This document shows positions 1-6,555 of a stretch of 35,812 nt of DNA, piece after piece. Position numbers and translations under genes: made by a program. This DNA is from Tolypothrix sp. FACHB-123 (GTDB taxonomy: Bacteria > Cyanobacteriota > Cyanobacteriia > Cyanobacteriales > Nostocaceae), in contig NZ_JACJRE010000067.1 in NCBI RefSeq assembly GCF_014697075.1, positions 1 to 35,812 of the forward strand, read 5' to 3'. The notes below the pieces were generated by a model. That model was given only the letters and a program-made list of their open reading frames with translations. It did no database searches and was not told where the DNA came from. How positions within the stretch are numbered: the first letter of the stretch is position 1; each line of letters opens with the position of its first letter.

Positions 1-45
1 TGGGCGTTAGCTTCAAATGATTGCTCGATGGCATCAAATTTATGA
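1..45. repeat. Terminal overlap, left copy (circular plasmid junction)
   Basis: Bases 1-45 are identical to bases 35768-35812. A reading frame that runs off this end continues in frame from the other end, so this is the overlap of a circular contig and not a biological repeat. The non-redundant circle is about 35,767 bp. Confidence 0.93.
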
Positions 46-509
46 TCCACGTAGCTTTTAATTGCAGATGTTACATTGCTGAGGAATTGGCTGTAGTCGC
101 TAAAGGTATCATCAACATCTTCTGCAATACTTAATGTTTCTTGTTCGGTTAATTCAAACCCCAGCGCTGATGATTGGGCTGTGATAAAGGAGCGCTTATC
201 TTCACTGGTTACAGTGATACCGTTAATCTCTGGTTCTGCAATTGCAAGTTGATGAGATTCAAGCTCAGGTTGTGCAGCTTCTGCTTGTATTGGCAATGTT
301 TCTTCAACGGGTGCATCGGCTACAGATAATTGGCTAGTTGCTTTGGCTTTGAGATATTCAACGGCTTGGCTCAATTGGTCTTTGCTGGGATTGTTTAGGT
401 CTTCGCAATCTACAACTTGAGCAGCTGTTGTGTAATCGTCTTTGGTGAATCCTTGATAACCCTGTTTGTACAAGCGAGCGCGGACATTATTGGTGAATTT
501 GTCAGACAT
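1..509 (-). CDS. Hypothetical protein, N-terminal part of a gene split by the window ends
   Basis: The minus-strand frame starts at ATG 509-507 (MSDKFTNNVRARL...) and is open to base 1. Joined across the circle it continues at 35767 and stops at 35614-35616, giving 220 residues (663 nt, exactly 221 codons). The protein is soluble and acidic in its middle, with a Gln/Asp-rich helical C-terminal half (SYVDHKFDAIEQSFEANAQD) that looks like a coiled coil. I recognise no family. It lies 12 nt downstream of the 170-residue gene and overlaps the next gene (ATG at 35627) by 14 nt, so it is an internal member of a long minus-strand operon. No catalytic motif is visible. Confidence 0.85.
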   Translation of the reverse strand, partial: MSDKFTNNVRARLYKQGYQGFTKDDYTTAAQVVDCEDLNNPSKDQLSQAVEYLKAKATSQLSVADAPVEETLPIQAEAAQPELESHQLAIAEPEINGITVTSEDKRSFITAQSSALGFELTEQETLSIAEDVDDTFSDYSQFLSNVTSAIKSYVDHKFDAIEQSFEANA

Positions 510-521
510 GGTGATTAATCC

Positions 522-1034
522 TTATTTGACTAGTGTTAAAACTTCGATGGTGGCGGATTTCATTGGCTGCGAACGCTTGTTAATTGCCCATTGAGTAGCG
601 ACAAATGCAACAAGCGCTAAATCTTTGCTTTGATAAAAGTGAAGGGCGTTATAACTAAGACTTGCTTGGTTAAACCAGTAATAACGAGTGCTGCGAGGTA
701 CAGCATCCAGGTTGATTTTTAGATAGTCTGCAAGCGCAACTAGGAATTGCTGACCTGTGTATTGAACTTCTCTGGCATCATAGAAGTGTTTAAAAGCTTG
801 CCAGCGTGAACTAAAATTAGAAGTTCTAAAAGAAAAGGCTGGACACTTGCGCTTCAATTGAGCATAGGTTTCAACAATACTTTGAGCATTTGCTGATTCA
901 ATTGATAGCGAAAAATATTGTTTCAAGGATGCAACTATGCGATACCAAGTGATATCTGAAATGCCTTTCCCTGTGATGCGCTCATAAGTTTCTTTGAGCA
1001 GGCGATACTTAGCTACATATTTTTTGGTTGCCAC
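522..1034 (-). CDS. Hypothetical plasmid protein, 170 aa
   Basis: The 170-residue minus-strand frame starts at ATG 1034 (MATKKYVAKYRLL) and stops at 522. It is basic, helical and rich in aromatic residues, with no membrane segment and no motif I can assign. The N-terminal half (YERITGKGISDITWYRIVAS) might be a small DNA-binding or structural domain, but that is a guess. The Shine-Dalgarno sequence is weak (GGAATTA before ATG). It ends 12 nt before the next gene, which suggests cotranscription. A function in plasmid maintenance or transfer is possible from context only. Confidence 0.75.
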   Translation of the reverse strand: MATKKYVAKYRLLKETYERITGKGISDITWYRIVASLKQYFSLSIESANAQSIVETYAQLKRKCPAFSFRTSNFSSRWQAFKHFYDAREVQYTGQQFLVALADYLKINLDAVPRSTRYYWFNQASLSYNALHFYQSKDLALVAFVATQWAINKRSQPMKSATIEVLTLVK

Positions 1035-1348
1035 ATTAATTCCGGTTTATTACTTAAGTGTGTATAGAATTGACTGACTATCCGGACATTCAGGTTATTT
1101 GCATGGCTAATTTAGCTAGAAACAGTTATCCTGATACACCAAATTAGCTAGGCGCTATCAATAACCTTGGATTTTTGATTTTAGACAAATGTCAGAGTCT
1201 CGTTTGTAGAGGCTATAACCACGTAATAACAGGGCTTGTCAGCTTTGAAGATATACTGACACTTTTTCGTTATCTCGCATATACGCCCCTTTTTGAGCTA
1301 GTTAAATTGGTGATGGCGCTGAAGAAGGAAATACTTTTCGCTACTGGG
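1035..1348. other. Non-coding gap inside the minus-strand operon
   Basis: This 314-base stretch holds no convincing gene. It has an 8-bp inverted repeat GCTAATTT (1106-1113) / AAATTAGC (1141-1148), able to form a hairpin with a 27-nt loop upstream of the 170-aa gene. A plus-strand frame at 1175-1372 lacks a ribosome binding site and overlaps the neighbouring gene antisense, so it is not called. Confidence 0.5.
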
Positions 1349-1618
1349 CTAGAACAAACTCAACTGTATTGAGTTATTAGTTATCTCTGCTGTGTGCTGG
1401 TTATATAAGATAGGAATTTCGTAGCAACGGCTTAGTACTTTGTCACGATTAAGTTTTAAGTCAGCAGTTTTAGACTGACGCGGTAAAGGACGGAAATAAT
1501 ATTGTGTGTGTTTGATACTGCCACTGCTTGTTAAATATTTGTACAGCGTTCCATCAATCAAGTAAGTCTTACTCATTGTTAACAGCGTGACGCATCTTAC
1601 AAGCTCAAAATCAATCAT
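1349..1618 (-). CDS. Hypothetical protein, about 89 aa
   Basis: The minus-strand frame ends at TAG 1349-1351. The longest version starts at 1672, but ATG 1618 (MIDFELVRCVTLL) is preceded by GGAGG at a good distance, whereas 1672 lies inside the upstream gene with no clear site; I prefer 1618. The product is small and basic (DGTLYKYLTSSG, YYFRPLPRQSKTADLKLNRDK) with no recognised domain or membrane segment. With the start at 1618 there is a 38-nt gap to the upstream gene (stop at 1657), consistent with one operon. Confidence 0.65.
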   Translation of the reverse strand: MIDFELVRCVTLLTMSKTYLIDGTLYKYLTSSGSIKHTQYYFRPLPRQSKTADLKLNRDKVLSRCYEIPILYNQHTAEITNNSIQLSLF

Positions 1619-1656
1619 TTTTGTAGCCTCCATTTGCACACAAAAGAGCCTTGCTT

Positions 1657-1962
1657 CTACCCAGGAAGACATCGATTGATGTATTGGATAAATGAGCTAA
1701 TCTTTTCACGCCAAGTTTTGACACGGCGAATATGCATTACTGGCTTTTGTTCTAGATATATTTGCAACTGGTTATTGGTAAAAGAAGCAGACTTTTCATT
1801 ACAGTAATTATGTGACTGTAATAGTTCATCAACAGCCTGAATTGCATCACCTAAAGTTACATCTGGGCAGTAATTCAAGACTTTAAATTCTTTAGAGTCT
1901 CTAATCTCTCTCAGCCATCGCTCGGTAGCTTGTAAACGCCTAATTTGATTAGATGTCAGCAT
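1657..1962 (-). CDS. Hypothetical protein, 101 aa, first gene of the minus operon
   Basis: The 101-residue frame starts at ATG 1962, preceded by GAGGTG at proper spacing, and stops at TAG 1657-1659. The sequence (MLTSNQIRRLQATERWLREI...) is helical with several Trp and Arg residues and no recognised motif. It is the first gene of the leftward operon and faces the 2279 regulator gene across a 316-bp divergent region with repeated operator-like motifs, so it may be controlled by that XRE protein. Confidence 0.7.
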   Translation of the reverse strand: MLTSNQIRRLQATERWLREIRDSKEFKVLNYCPDVTLGDAIQAVDELLQSHNYCNEKSASFTNNQLQIYLEQKPVMHIRRVKTWREKISSFIQYINRCLPG

Positions 1963-2278
1963 TATTTCACCTCTATTTGATAGTGAGTTAATTGCTTATA
2001 AATTCCGAAAATTGAGCTGCATGAATCCTAATTGATGATGCTCCCACACACAATTACCGCGACCGCAGATATAGAGCGGACGCAATGCAGCTAACCTGTG
2101 TTTATAACTAGATAACCCTGTCTGGGCTGTTGACGTATGAATAACCCGGACACTATGATATTAACTACAACCGTTTATTAATGTCAAGCACTCATTAATA
2201 TAAATCGGTTAGTATTTACTAACGGTTGGAAATTAGCAATGATAAATTGTTGTATTAATAACCGTTTATTGTTAATGA
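1963..2278. promoter_or_regulatory. Divergent control region with repeated operator-like motifs
   Basis: This region separates the leftward operon (from 1962) and the XRE regulator gene (2279). It is AT-rich and holds two direct copies of AACCGTTTATT (2169-2179 and 2260-2270) and a 7-bp-arm inverted repeat GTTAGTATTTACTAAC (2208-2223), flanked by CGGTT/AACGG. The second direct copy lies only a few bases before the ATG of the regulator, a typical place for autorepression. Operators for the adjacent XRE protein are an inference. Confidence 0.55.
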
Positions 2279-2515
2279 ATGCCTATAAGGAACAAAGTCA
2301 AACAATTTGTAGATGGTTTGGGCATTACTCGTTATCGCTTTCAAAAAGATACAGGTATAGCACCTAGTACAGCTTACAACTTATATGACAATCCAGATTG
2401 GATACCACAAGTTACAGCTCTAAACAAAATCTGTGATTATTACCGTGTTCAGCCTAGTGAGCTAATTTACTGGGTTCCACCTGAAGAAATTGAAGAAGAC
2501 AAGGAGGACAAATGA
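2279..2515 (+). CDS. XRE/Cro-CI family HTH regulator, 78 aa
   Basis: The 78-residue protein has the layout of a Cro/CI helix-turn-helix domain over residues ~7-66: an N-terminal helix (VKQFVDGLGITRYRF), HTH helices (KDTGIAPSTAYNLYDN), and a helix pair ending in YYRVQPSELIYW, which is a very typical end of XRE domains. The tail is acidic (PPEEIEEDKEDK). The gene probably represses itself and perhaps the divergent operon, because a repeated 11-bp motif lies just before its start. The ribosome binding site is poor. Its stop codon overlaps the ATG of the next small gene (ATGA), indicating translational coupling. Confidence 0.85.
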   Translation: MPIRNKVKQFVDGLGITRYRFQKDTGIAPSTAYNLYDNPDWIPQVTALNKICDYYRVQPSELIYWVPPEEIEEDKEDK

Positions 2516-2619
2516 TCAACACTGACCAACCCAGTAGACTAGACCGGATTGAACGGGTACTTGAACGGATGGCAGTTAACCTTTTTTCTCAGGCAAGGAG
2601 GCAACGCTCCACCGAGTAA
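2512..2619 (+). CDS. Small peptide gene, 35 aa, coupled to the XRE gene
   Basis: ATG 2512-2514 overlaps the TGA of the HTH gene by four bases and is preceded by AGGAGG (2502-2507). The frame runs to TAA 2617-2619 and encodes 35 residues beginning MINTDQPSRLDRIERVLERM. The central segment is an amphipathic leucine-rich helix of a kind common in small cyanobacterial proteins (RLDRIERVLE), suggesting a short coiled coil that could oligomerise or bind the HTH protein. The strong Shine-Dalgarno sequence and the coupled start are the main evidence. Function is unknown. Confidence 0.65.
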   Translation: MINTDQPSRLDRIERVLERMAVNLFSQARRQRSTE

Positions 2620-2836
2620 TTAAATTGATGTTTTTGTCCGTAGCTCAAACACAAAACCCGCTCGACCGGGAAGTTAAGCGGGTTCTGTAATTTGACTAAA
2701 CATAACGCGGGTAACTCCGAAACGATAAAAGTTTGGCGACTTTTTCGGAACCGCGATCGCATATCTATCATAACCAGTTCTGCGGTCGTGTTGCAATAAG
2801 GAGTTACCCGGATTTTCAAAAATCCGGAGTAAAAAA
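2620..2836 (+). promoter_or_regulatory. Highly structured leader upstream of the primase gene
   Basis: Four nested inverted repeats occur in 217 bases: AACCCGCT/AGCGGGTT (2655-2662 and 2677-2684); an 11-bp pair CGGGTAACTCC/GGAGTTACCCG (2708-2718 and 2800-2810); CCGAAA/TTTCGG inside it; and a 20-bp palindrome at 2808-2827, CCGGATTT-TCAA-AAATCCGG. The last stem sequesters part of the GGAG ribosome binding site (2826-2829) of the primase ATG at 2837. A HIP1 octamer lies at about 2753. This may be a translational control element of replication initiation or part of the origin. Confidence 0.55.
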
Positions 2837-5566
2837 ATGAATCCTACACCAACAACTGCAACACTGACCGCTAACAGACTTTCAGACAGACATTATAAAG
2901 AATGTGTAACCAAACGCGGTTTATGTCCTGAATGGATAGCCGCTAACTGTCGCTCAATGGACATCAAAGAAGCCACCCAGCGCTTAGGCTACACAGCCCA
3001 ATCAGCAGGCATCTGGCTAGAAGGCAGCAACGGTTTTGGGCAGTACCGCCCTAACAAGCCCTGGAAAAACACCGACGAGAAAAAAGCCCCCAAGTATCGC
3101 ACAGCTACCAAAGAAGAATATGACGCGATGCTACCCCGTCATCCCCACAATCCGCGCTACTGGGTGGATTTAGAAGCCCTTAAAGCCCTTTGCTATCAAA
3201 TTAACGGTCATCCTTGCTTACTTATCACTGAAGGGCTGTTTAAAGCAATCTGCGGCTGTTTTCACAACTTGCCCACAGTTGCCCTCCCTGGTGTGGAACA
3301 GGGCTTAACACCAGCCAAAAACGACCCCCAAGGCAAACGTTACCTAGTCGAGACCTTAGAATTGTTAGCCCGTGCTAACTTTGGCTGGATTATTACCTTT
3401 GACGCGGACGATAATGCTGTTACCAATAAAAATGTCATCAAAGCACAGCGAAAACTAGCTCACCAATTAGCTAAGTTTAAAGTGCCTGTGTACATTGCCA
3501 CGGGCAATTGGAGTACAGCAGAAGGGAAAGGAATGGACGATTATATTCAAGCCAACGGCGACGACGCTTTTCGAGAGAAAGTCCTAGCCAAGGCTGTTCC
3601 TTGGGAAGTTTGGGAACGTCAGTTTCAGCAAGACGAAACTGATAAACAAATCTTGTCAGAGTCTGGTTTTGCGGCACAAATCGCCGAAGATTACCGCGCA
3701 AAACTCGCTTGGCACGTAGCAAATAAAGCTTGGTACTGGTATGAAGCCGAACAAAAACTAGGTGTCTGGGGTGAAATTCCCTCTGAAGAAGCGATGTCTA
3801 TTGTTTTAACAGAGCTAGAAACCCGAACACGCCATTTCTCCAGCAGGTTCGTCAACGGCATTTTGAATTTACTCAAGGCCAAGCTCAGGGTTAATCACTG
3901 GGAAGTCCGCAAAGGCTTTATTTGTCTTCAGGATTGTGTGCTGGATGTTAATACCCTTAAAGAATATCCACATGAGCCGGGATACAGAATGCTGAGTCAG
4001 CTACCTTTTAAATGGGCTGACCGCAATGTCGGTTGTGAACCTGTTAAGGAATGGTTGCTCGAAGCTTGTGAAGGTAAAGCTGACTGGGTGCAAGTAATTC
4101 GTGCTGGCATCAATGCCACCGTCACCGAACGCGGCGGCGAGTTACAACGATTCATGGAGCTAGTAGGTGCTGGCGGTACTGGCAAAGGTACTTTATTGCG
4201 GCTGGTGCAAGCACTACTTGGCAGAGAAAACTACGCCATTACAGAACTGAAGCAGTTAGAGCAAAACCGCTTTGAAACTGCGGCTCTCTACGGCAAGAAA
4301 GCTGTGTTTATCACTGACTCTGAACGCTACACAGGTGATGTCAGCACTCTCAAGAAATTGACGGGCGATGATGAGCTGCGACACGAGAAAAAAGGCATCC
4401 AGCAAACAGGTAGCTTTAGATTTAGTGGGGTGGTCTGGATTGCGGCTAACGAAATTATTCAAAGCAGTGATTACACTAACGCCCTAGCCCGTCGTCGGCT
4501 GTCAATGCCTTTTGAGCGGGTGGTGCCGCAAAATGAGCGCCGCCCCTTAGAAAAGGAATTTCAGCCATACTTGCCTGGAGTATTGCAATGGGTTTTAGAG
4601 ATGCCAGCGTTGGATGTCGCCGCTTATGTAGGTGACACTAACAAACTAGTGCCTTCACTCGGCTCATTTAGCACAGAGGTACTGTTAAGCACTAATCCGC
4701 TGGCGGATTGGGCTAATGATTGTCTTTACTATGATCCCAACGCCCAAACACAAATTGGTGATAACGGTCAAAGTCCTGAATTGTTCCTTTATCCTAACTA
4801 CTGCGAATGGGCGCAGCGTAATTCTCACGGCATTATGACCAAGCAACGATTCTCAGCAATTTTGCTGAATCTGCTGAAGTCGCAACTCAATATTAATGCT
4901 GCAAAGGTGAGAAATAAGAAAGGACGGTTTATCACTAAAATTGCTATTCGCCAGCCAGGACATGACTTTCGACTCTTAATTTCGGAAAAAGATGCTGACT
5001 TAGATGCTGACCTAAATAAAAATGGTGTTAACCCAGTGCTAACCACAATGCTAACTGAAAGTATTGGTAGTGCTGATTTTCAGAGTGGTGCTGACCTTTC
5101 TGCTGATAATGACGCAGCTGACACCCTTCACCAACAAGAGGCGATGAATACTAGTAGCAGTCAAAATCAGGAGGAGCAGCCAGCACAGTCAGCACAGTCA
5201 GCACCAGCAATGGTTTCAGCCAGCACCATCGATAGCACAACTGACAGCACTACACAAAAACAAGTCAGCACCCAACAACGAATGATTGAGGCTTGGGATA
5301 ACAAGTCAGCCTTGGGTGAAATCGTTCTAAGTCTTGATAGTGCTGAATTACAGCAGATAGTTAAAGGGTTCAGTCCGGAACAACTGCAACATATTAAGGA
5401 TGCGGCTAATAGTGTGTGGCGACTGAGTGTAGATTCTTTAGCTGAGTATAACGGCGAACTAGTTTACATTTGGGAGTGTGGGCAATCGAATGATGTTCGG
5501 ATTGGGACTAAGACTCAGCCGGGGGTCTTAGTCCGCCGTGCTAATTTACGTCCTTGGTTGGCGTAA
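2837..5566 (+). CDS. Plasmid primase-helicase (DUF3854 / SF3-type helicase), probable replication protein
   Basis: The 909-residue protein has two parts. Residues ~1-260 resemble DUF3854, a Toprim-like primase-associated domain: CLLITEGLFKA with Glu132 and ITFDADDN with Asp189/Asp191 match the Toprim acidic pattern. Residues ~400-640 form a P4/D5-type superfamily 3 helicase: Walker A GAGGTGKGT at 444-452, Walker B-like KAVFITDSE with Asp494 and Glu496, and sensor-like IAANEI followed by ARRRLSMPF. The tail (~720-840) is Ser/Gln/Ala-rich linker. It probably unwinds and primes plasmid DNA at the origin. The start is set by GGAG seven bases upstream, partly held in a hairpin. The last residues (RPWLA) are created by the mobile element inserted at 5560; without it the frame would end RPWLGI. 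Confidence 0.88.
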   Translation: MNPTPTTATLTANRLSDRHYKECVTKRGLCPEWIAANCRSMDIKEATQRLGYTAQSAGIWLEGSNGFGQYRPNKPWKNTDEKKAPKYRTATKEEYDAMLPRHPHNPRYWVDLEALKALCYQINGHPCLLITEGLFKAICGCFHNLPTVALPGVEQGLTPAKNDPQGKRYLVETLELLARANFGWIITFDADDNAVTNKNVIKAQRKLAHQLAKFKVPVYIATGNWSTAEGKGMDDYIQANGDDAFREKVLAKAVPWEVWERQFQQDETDKQILSESGFAAQIAEDYRAKLAWHVANKAWYWYEAEQKLGVWGEIPSEEAMSIVLTELETRTRHFSSRFVNGILNLLKAKLRVNHWEVRKGFICLQDCVLDVNTLKEYPHEPGYRMLSQLPFKWADRNVGCEPVKEWLLEACEGKADWVQVIRAGINATVTERGGELQRFMELVGAGGTGKGTLLRLVQALLGRENYAITELKQLEQNRFETAALYGKKAVFITDSERYTGDVSTLKKLTGDDELRHEKKGIQQTGSFRFSGVVWIAANEIIQSSDYTNALARRRLSMPFERVVPQNERRPLEKEFQPYLPGVLQWVLEMPALDVAAYVGDTNKLVPSLGSFSTEVLLSTNPLADWANDCLYYDPNAQTQIGDNGQSPELFLYPNYCEWAQRNSHGIMTKQRFSAILLNLLKSQLNINAAKVRNKKGRFITKIAIRQPGHDFRLLISEKDADLDADLNKNGVNPVLTTMLTESIGSADFQSGADLSADNDAADTLHQQEAMNTSSSQNQEEQPAQSAQSAPAMVSASTIDSTTDSTTQKQVSTQQRMIEAWDNKSALGEIVLSLDSAELQQIVKGFSPEQLQHIKDAANSVWRLSVDSLAEYNGELVYIWECGQSNDVRIGTKTQPGVLVRRANLRPWLA
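5555..5559. repeat. Target-site duplication, left (TGGTT)
   Basis: TGGTT lies directly outside the left inverted repeat and recurs directly outside the right one at 9163-9167. A 5-bp duplication fits Tn3-family and several other transposons. Confidence 0.6.
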
Positions 5567-5595
5567 GGCTAGAGAAGCTGTCACCTTGTGCCAAC
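5560..5595 (+). repeat. Terminal inverted repeat, left
   Basis: The 36-bp sequence starts GGCGTAAGGC and matches the reverse complement of 9127-9162 at 34 of 36 positions, with mismatches at 5585 and 5590. It supplies the final codons and stop of the primase gene. Confidence 0.85.
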
Positions 5596-5609
5596 TGGCT
5601 GAAATCCTT

Positions 5610-5990
5610 TCAAACAGGGAATTTCACCATCACTTTGTCATAAATTTCTTGAGCTTCGCCAATACTTAGCCGTGAATACACTTCCAAGGACTGCCAAGAA
5701 GAATGTCCGGAATAGGGTTGGATTAATGCATCATCAATCCCTTGTTTTTTCAGCCAAGTCAACAGAAAGTGACGTAGTTGATGAGGTGAGATAGGTTTAG
5801 ACAATCCCCCTTCTTCTGCATACTTCGCCAAAATCTTCCGAATTCCTCGGTCAGTATACTTGCGTTTCCAGGATGACTCAAACAGGTAAGTTGCTTGCTG
5901 TTGATGCATCCGGTCAATATGCATCGCCAAAACTTCTTTAAATAACTGGTGTCGGAACTTTTTTGTTATATATGTCGCACTAAAAGCCAT
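5610..5990 (-). pseudogene. Tyrosine recombinase, C-terminal remnant
   Basis: The 126-residue frame contains only the second half of a tyrosine recombinase catalytic domain: HQLRH (His70, Arg73), GHSSW (His96) and the nucleophile region VYSRL (Tyr105). The N-terminal core-binding domain and the segment with the first catalytic Arg are absent, and bases 5991-6107 upstream do not encode them, so the gene is 5'-truncated and probably inactive as a recombinase. It lies just inside the left inverted repeat, transcribed toward it. Such a recombinase would suit a cointegrate-resolving TnpI-type enzyme; it could also be an unrelated phage or plasmid integrase remnant. Confidence 0.7.
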
Positions 5991-6058
5991 TTTACTGTAA
6001 GATTTAACCCATAAATTCCAGAAAGTTCCAAATACAAAAGATTAGCCGGAACTTTTTT
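5953..6058. repeat. Repeated recombination-site-like motifs near the recombinase remnant
   Basis: CGGAACTTTTTT occurs at 5953-5964 and again identically at 6047-6058. An inverted half-copy AAAGTTCC at about 6022-6030 pairs with GGAACTTT at 6048-6055. The arrangement of direct and inverted 8-12-bp motifs next to a tyrosine recombinase resembles an internal recombination site, but no binding data exist. Confidence 0.45.
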
Positions 6059-6107
6059 CCGACTTAGTAGTACAGAATAACCGTTAACCTTACTTAGGAA
6101 AGCAGCT

Positions 6108-6542
6108 ATGTCAGAAGAAAAGTCTCCGCAGTCCTTTAGTATTAGCGGTGGTCAAGTTTCTAATGCCCAAATTGGAGGTCAGGCGGGTCGCGATTTGAGT
6201 GCAACCCAGAATCAGCAGATCAACCAAGGTGACAATGAAAAGTCACTGGCGCAAGCAGATGTAGTTGAATTAATTGCCCAACTTGAAGAACTGTTTCGCA
6301 ACTCAGAATTACCAGAGGCGCAATCTTCAAAAGCAATCAAGCACCTAGAAGCTGCTAAAGAGGAAGTACAGGAAAAAGAACCTGACAAAGACTTTGCAGC
6401 AAAGAATTTACAAAAAGCTACAAAAGTTCTCAAAGAAGCGAATGAAGCAGTGACAGCAGGAGCAAATATCTGGGAGAAAGTCCAGCCTATCATTACCAAG
6501 CTTCTACCTTGGCTGGGAGTAGCAGCAGGTTTCTTTACTTGA
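6108..6542 (+). CDS. QIGG-motif protein with helical, membrane-seeking tail (NACHT partner)
   Basis: The 144-residue protein starts with AGGA seven to ten bases upstream. Residues 10-30 hold a Gly-rich motif (SISGGQVSNAQIGGQAGRDL) almost repeated at the N terminus of the following NACHT protein. Residues ~48-118 are charged, probably coiled-coil helices (ELIAQLEELFRNSELP, KHLEAAKEEVQEK). Residues ~122-143 are hydrophobic (ITKLLPWLGVAAGFF) and end the protein, resembling a membrane-inserting tail. The gene ends 13 nt before the NACHT gene, so the two are probably cotranscribed. A shared motif suggests both proteins assemble through it. The C-terminal half also resembles the tail of the pentapeptide protein at 9448. 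An effector or adaptor role is inferred. Confidence 0.75.
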   Translation: MSEEKSPQSFSISGGQVSNAQIGGQAGRDLSATQNQQINQGDNEKSLAQADVVELIAQLEELFRNSELPEAQSSKAIKHLEAAKEEVQEKEPDKDFAAKNLQKATKVLKEANEAVTAGANIWEKVQPIITKLLPWLGVAAGFFT

Positions 6543-6555
6543 TTAAGAAAAAATT

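Noticed and set aside
1175-1372. Plus-strand 65-codon frame
   Set aside because: It begins at a non-ATG codon without a ribosome binding site, overlaps the antisense of a better gene, and its product has no recognisable features.
2589-2819. Minus-strand 76-codon frame
   Set aside because: It runs through the hairpins upstream of the primase, overlaps the 35-codon gene and has no ribosome binding site; it looks like a by-product of the structured leader.
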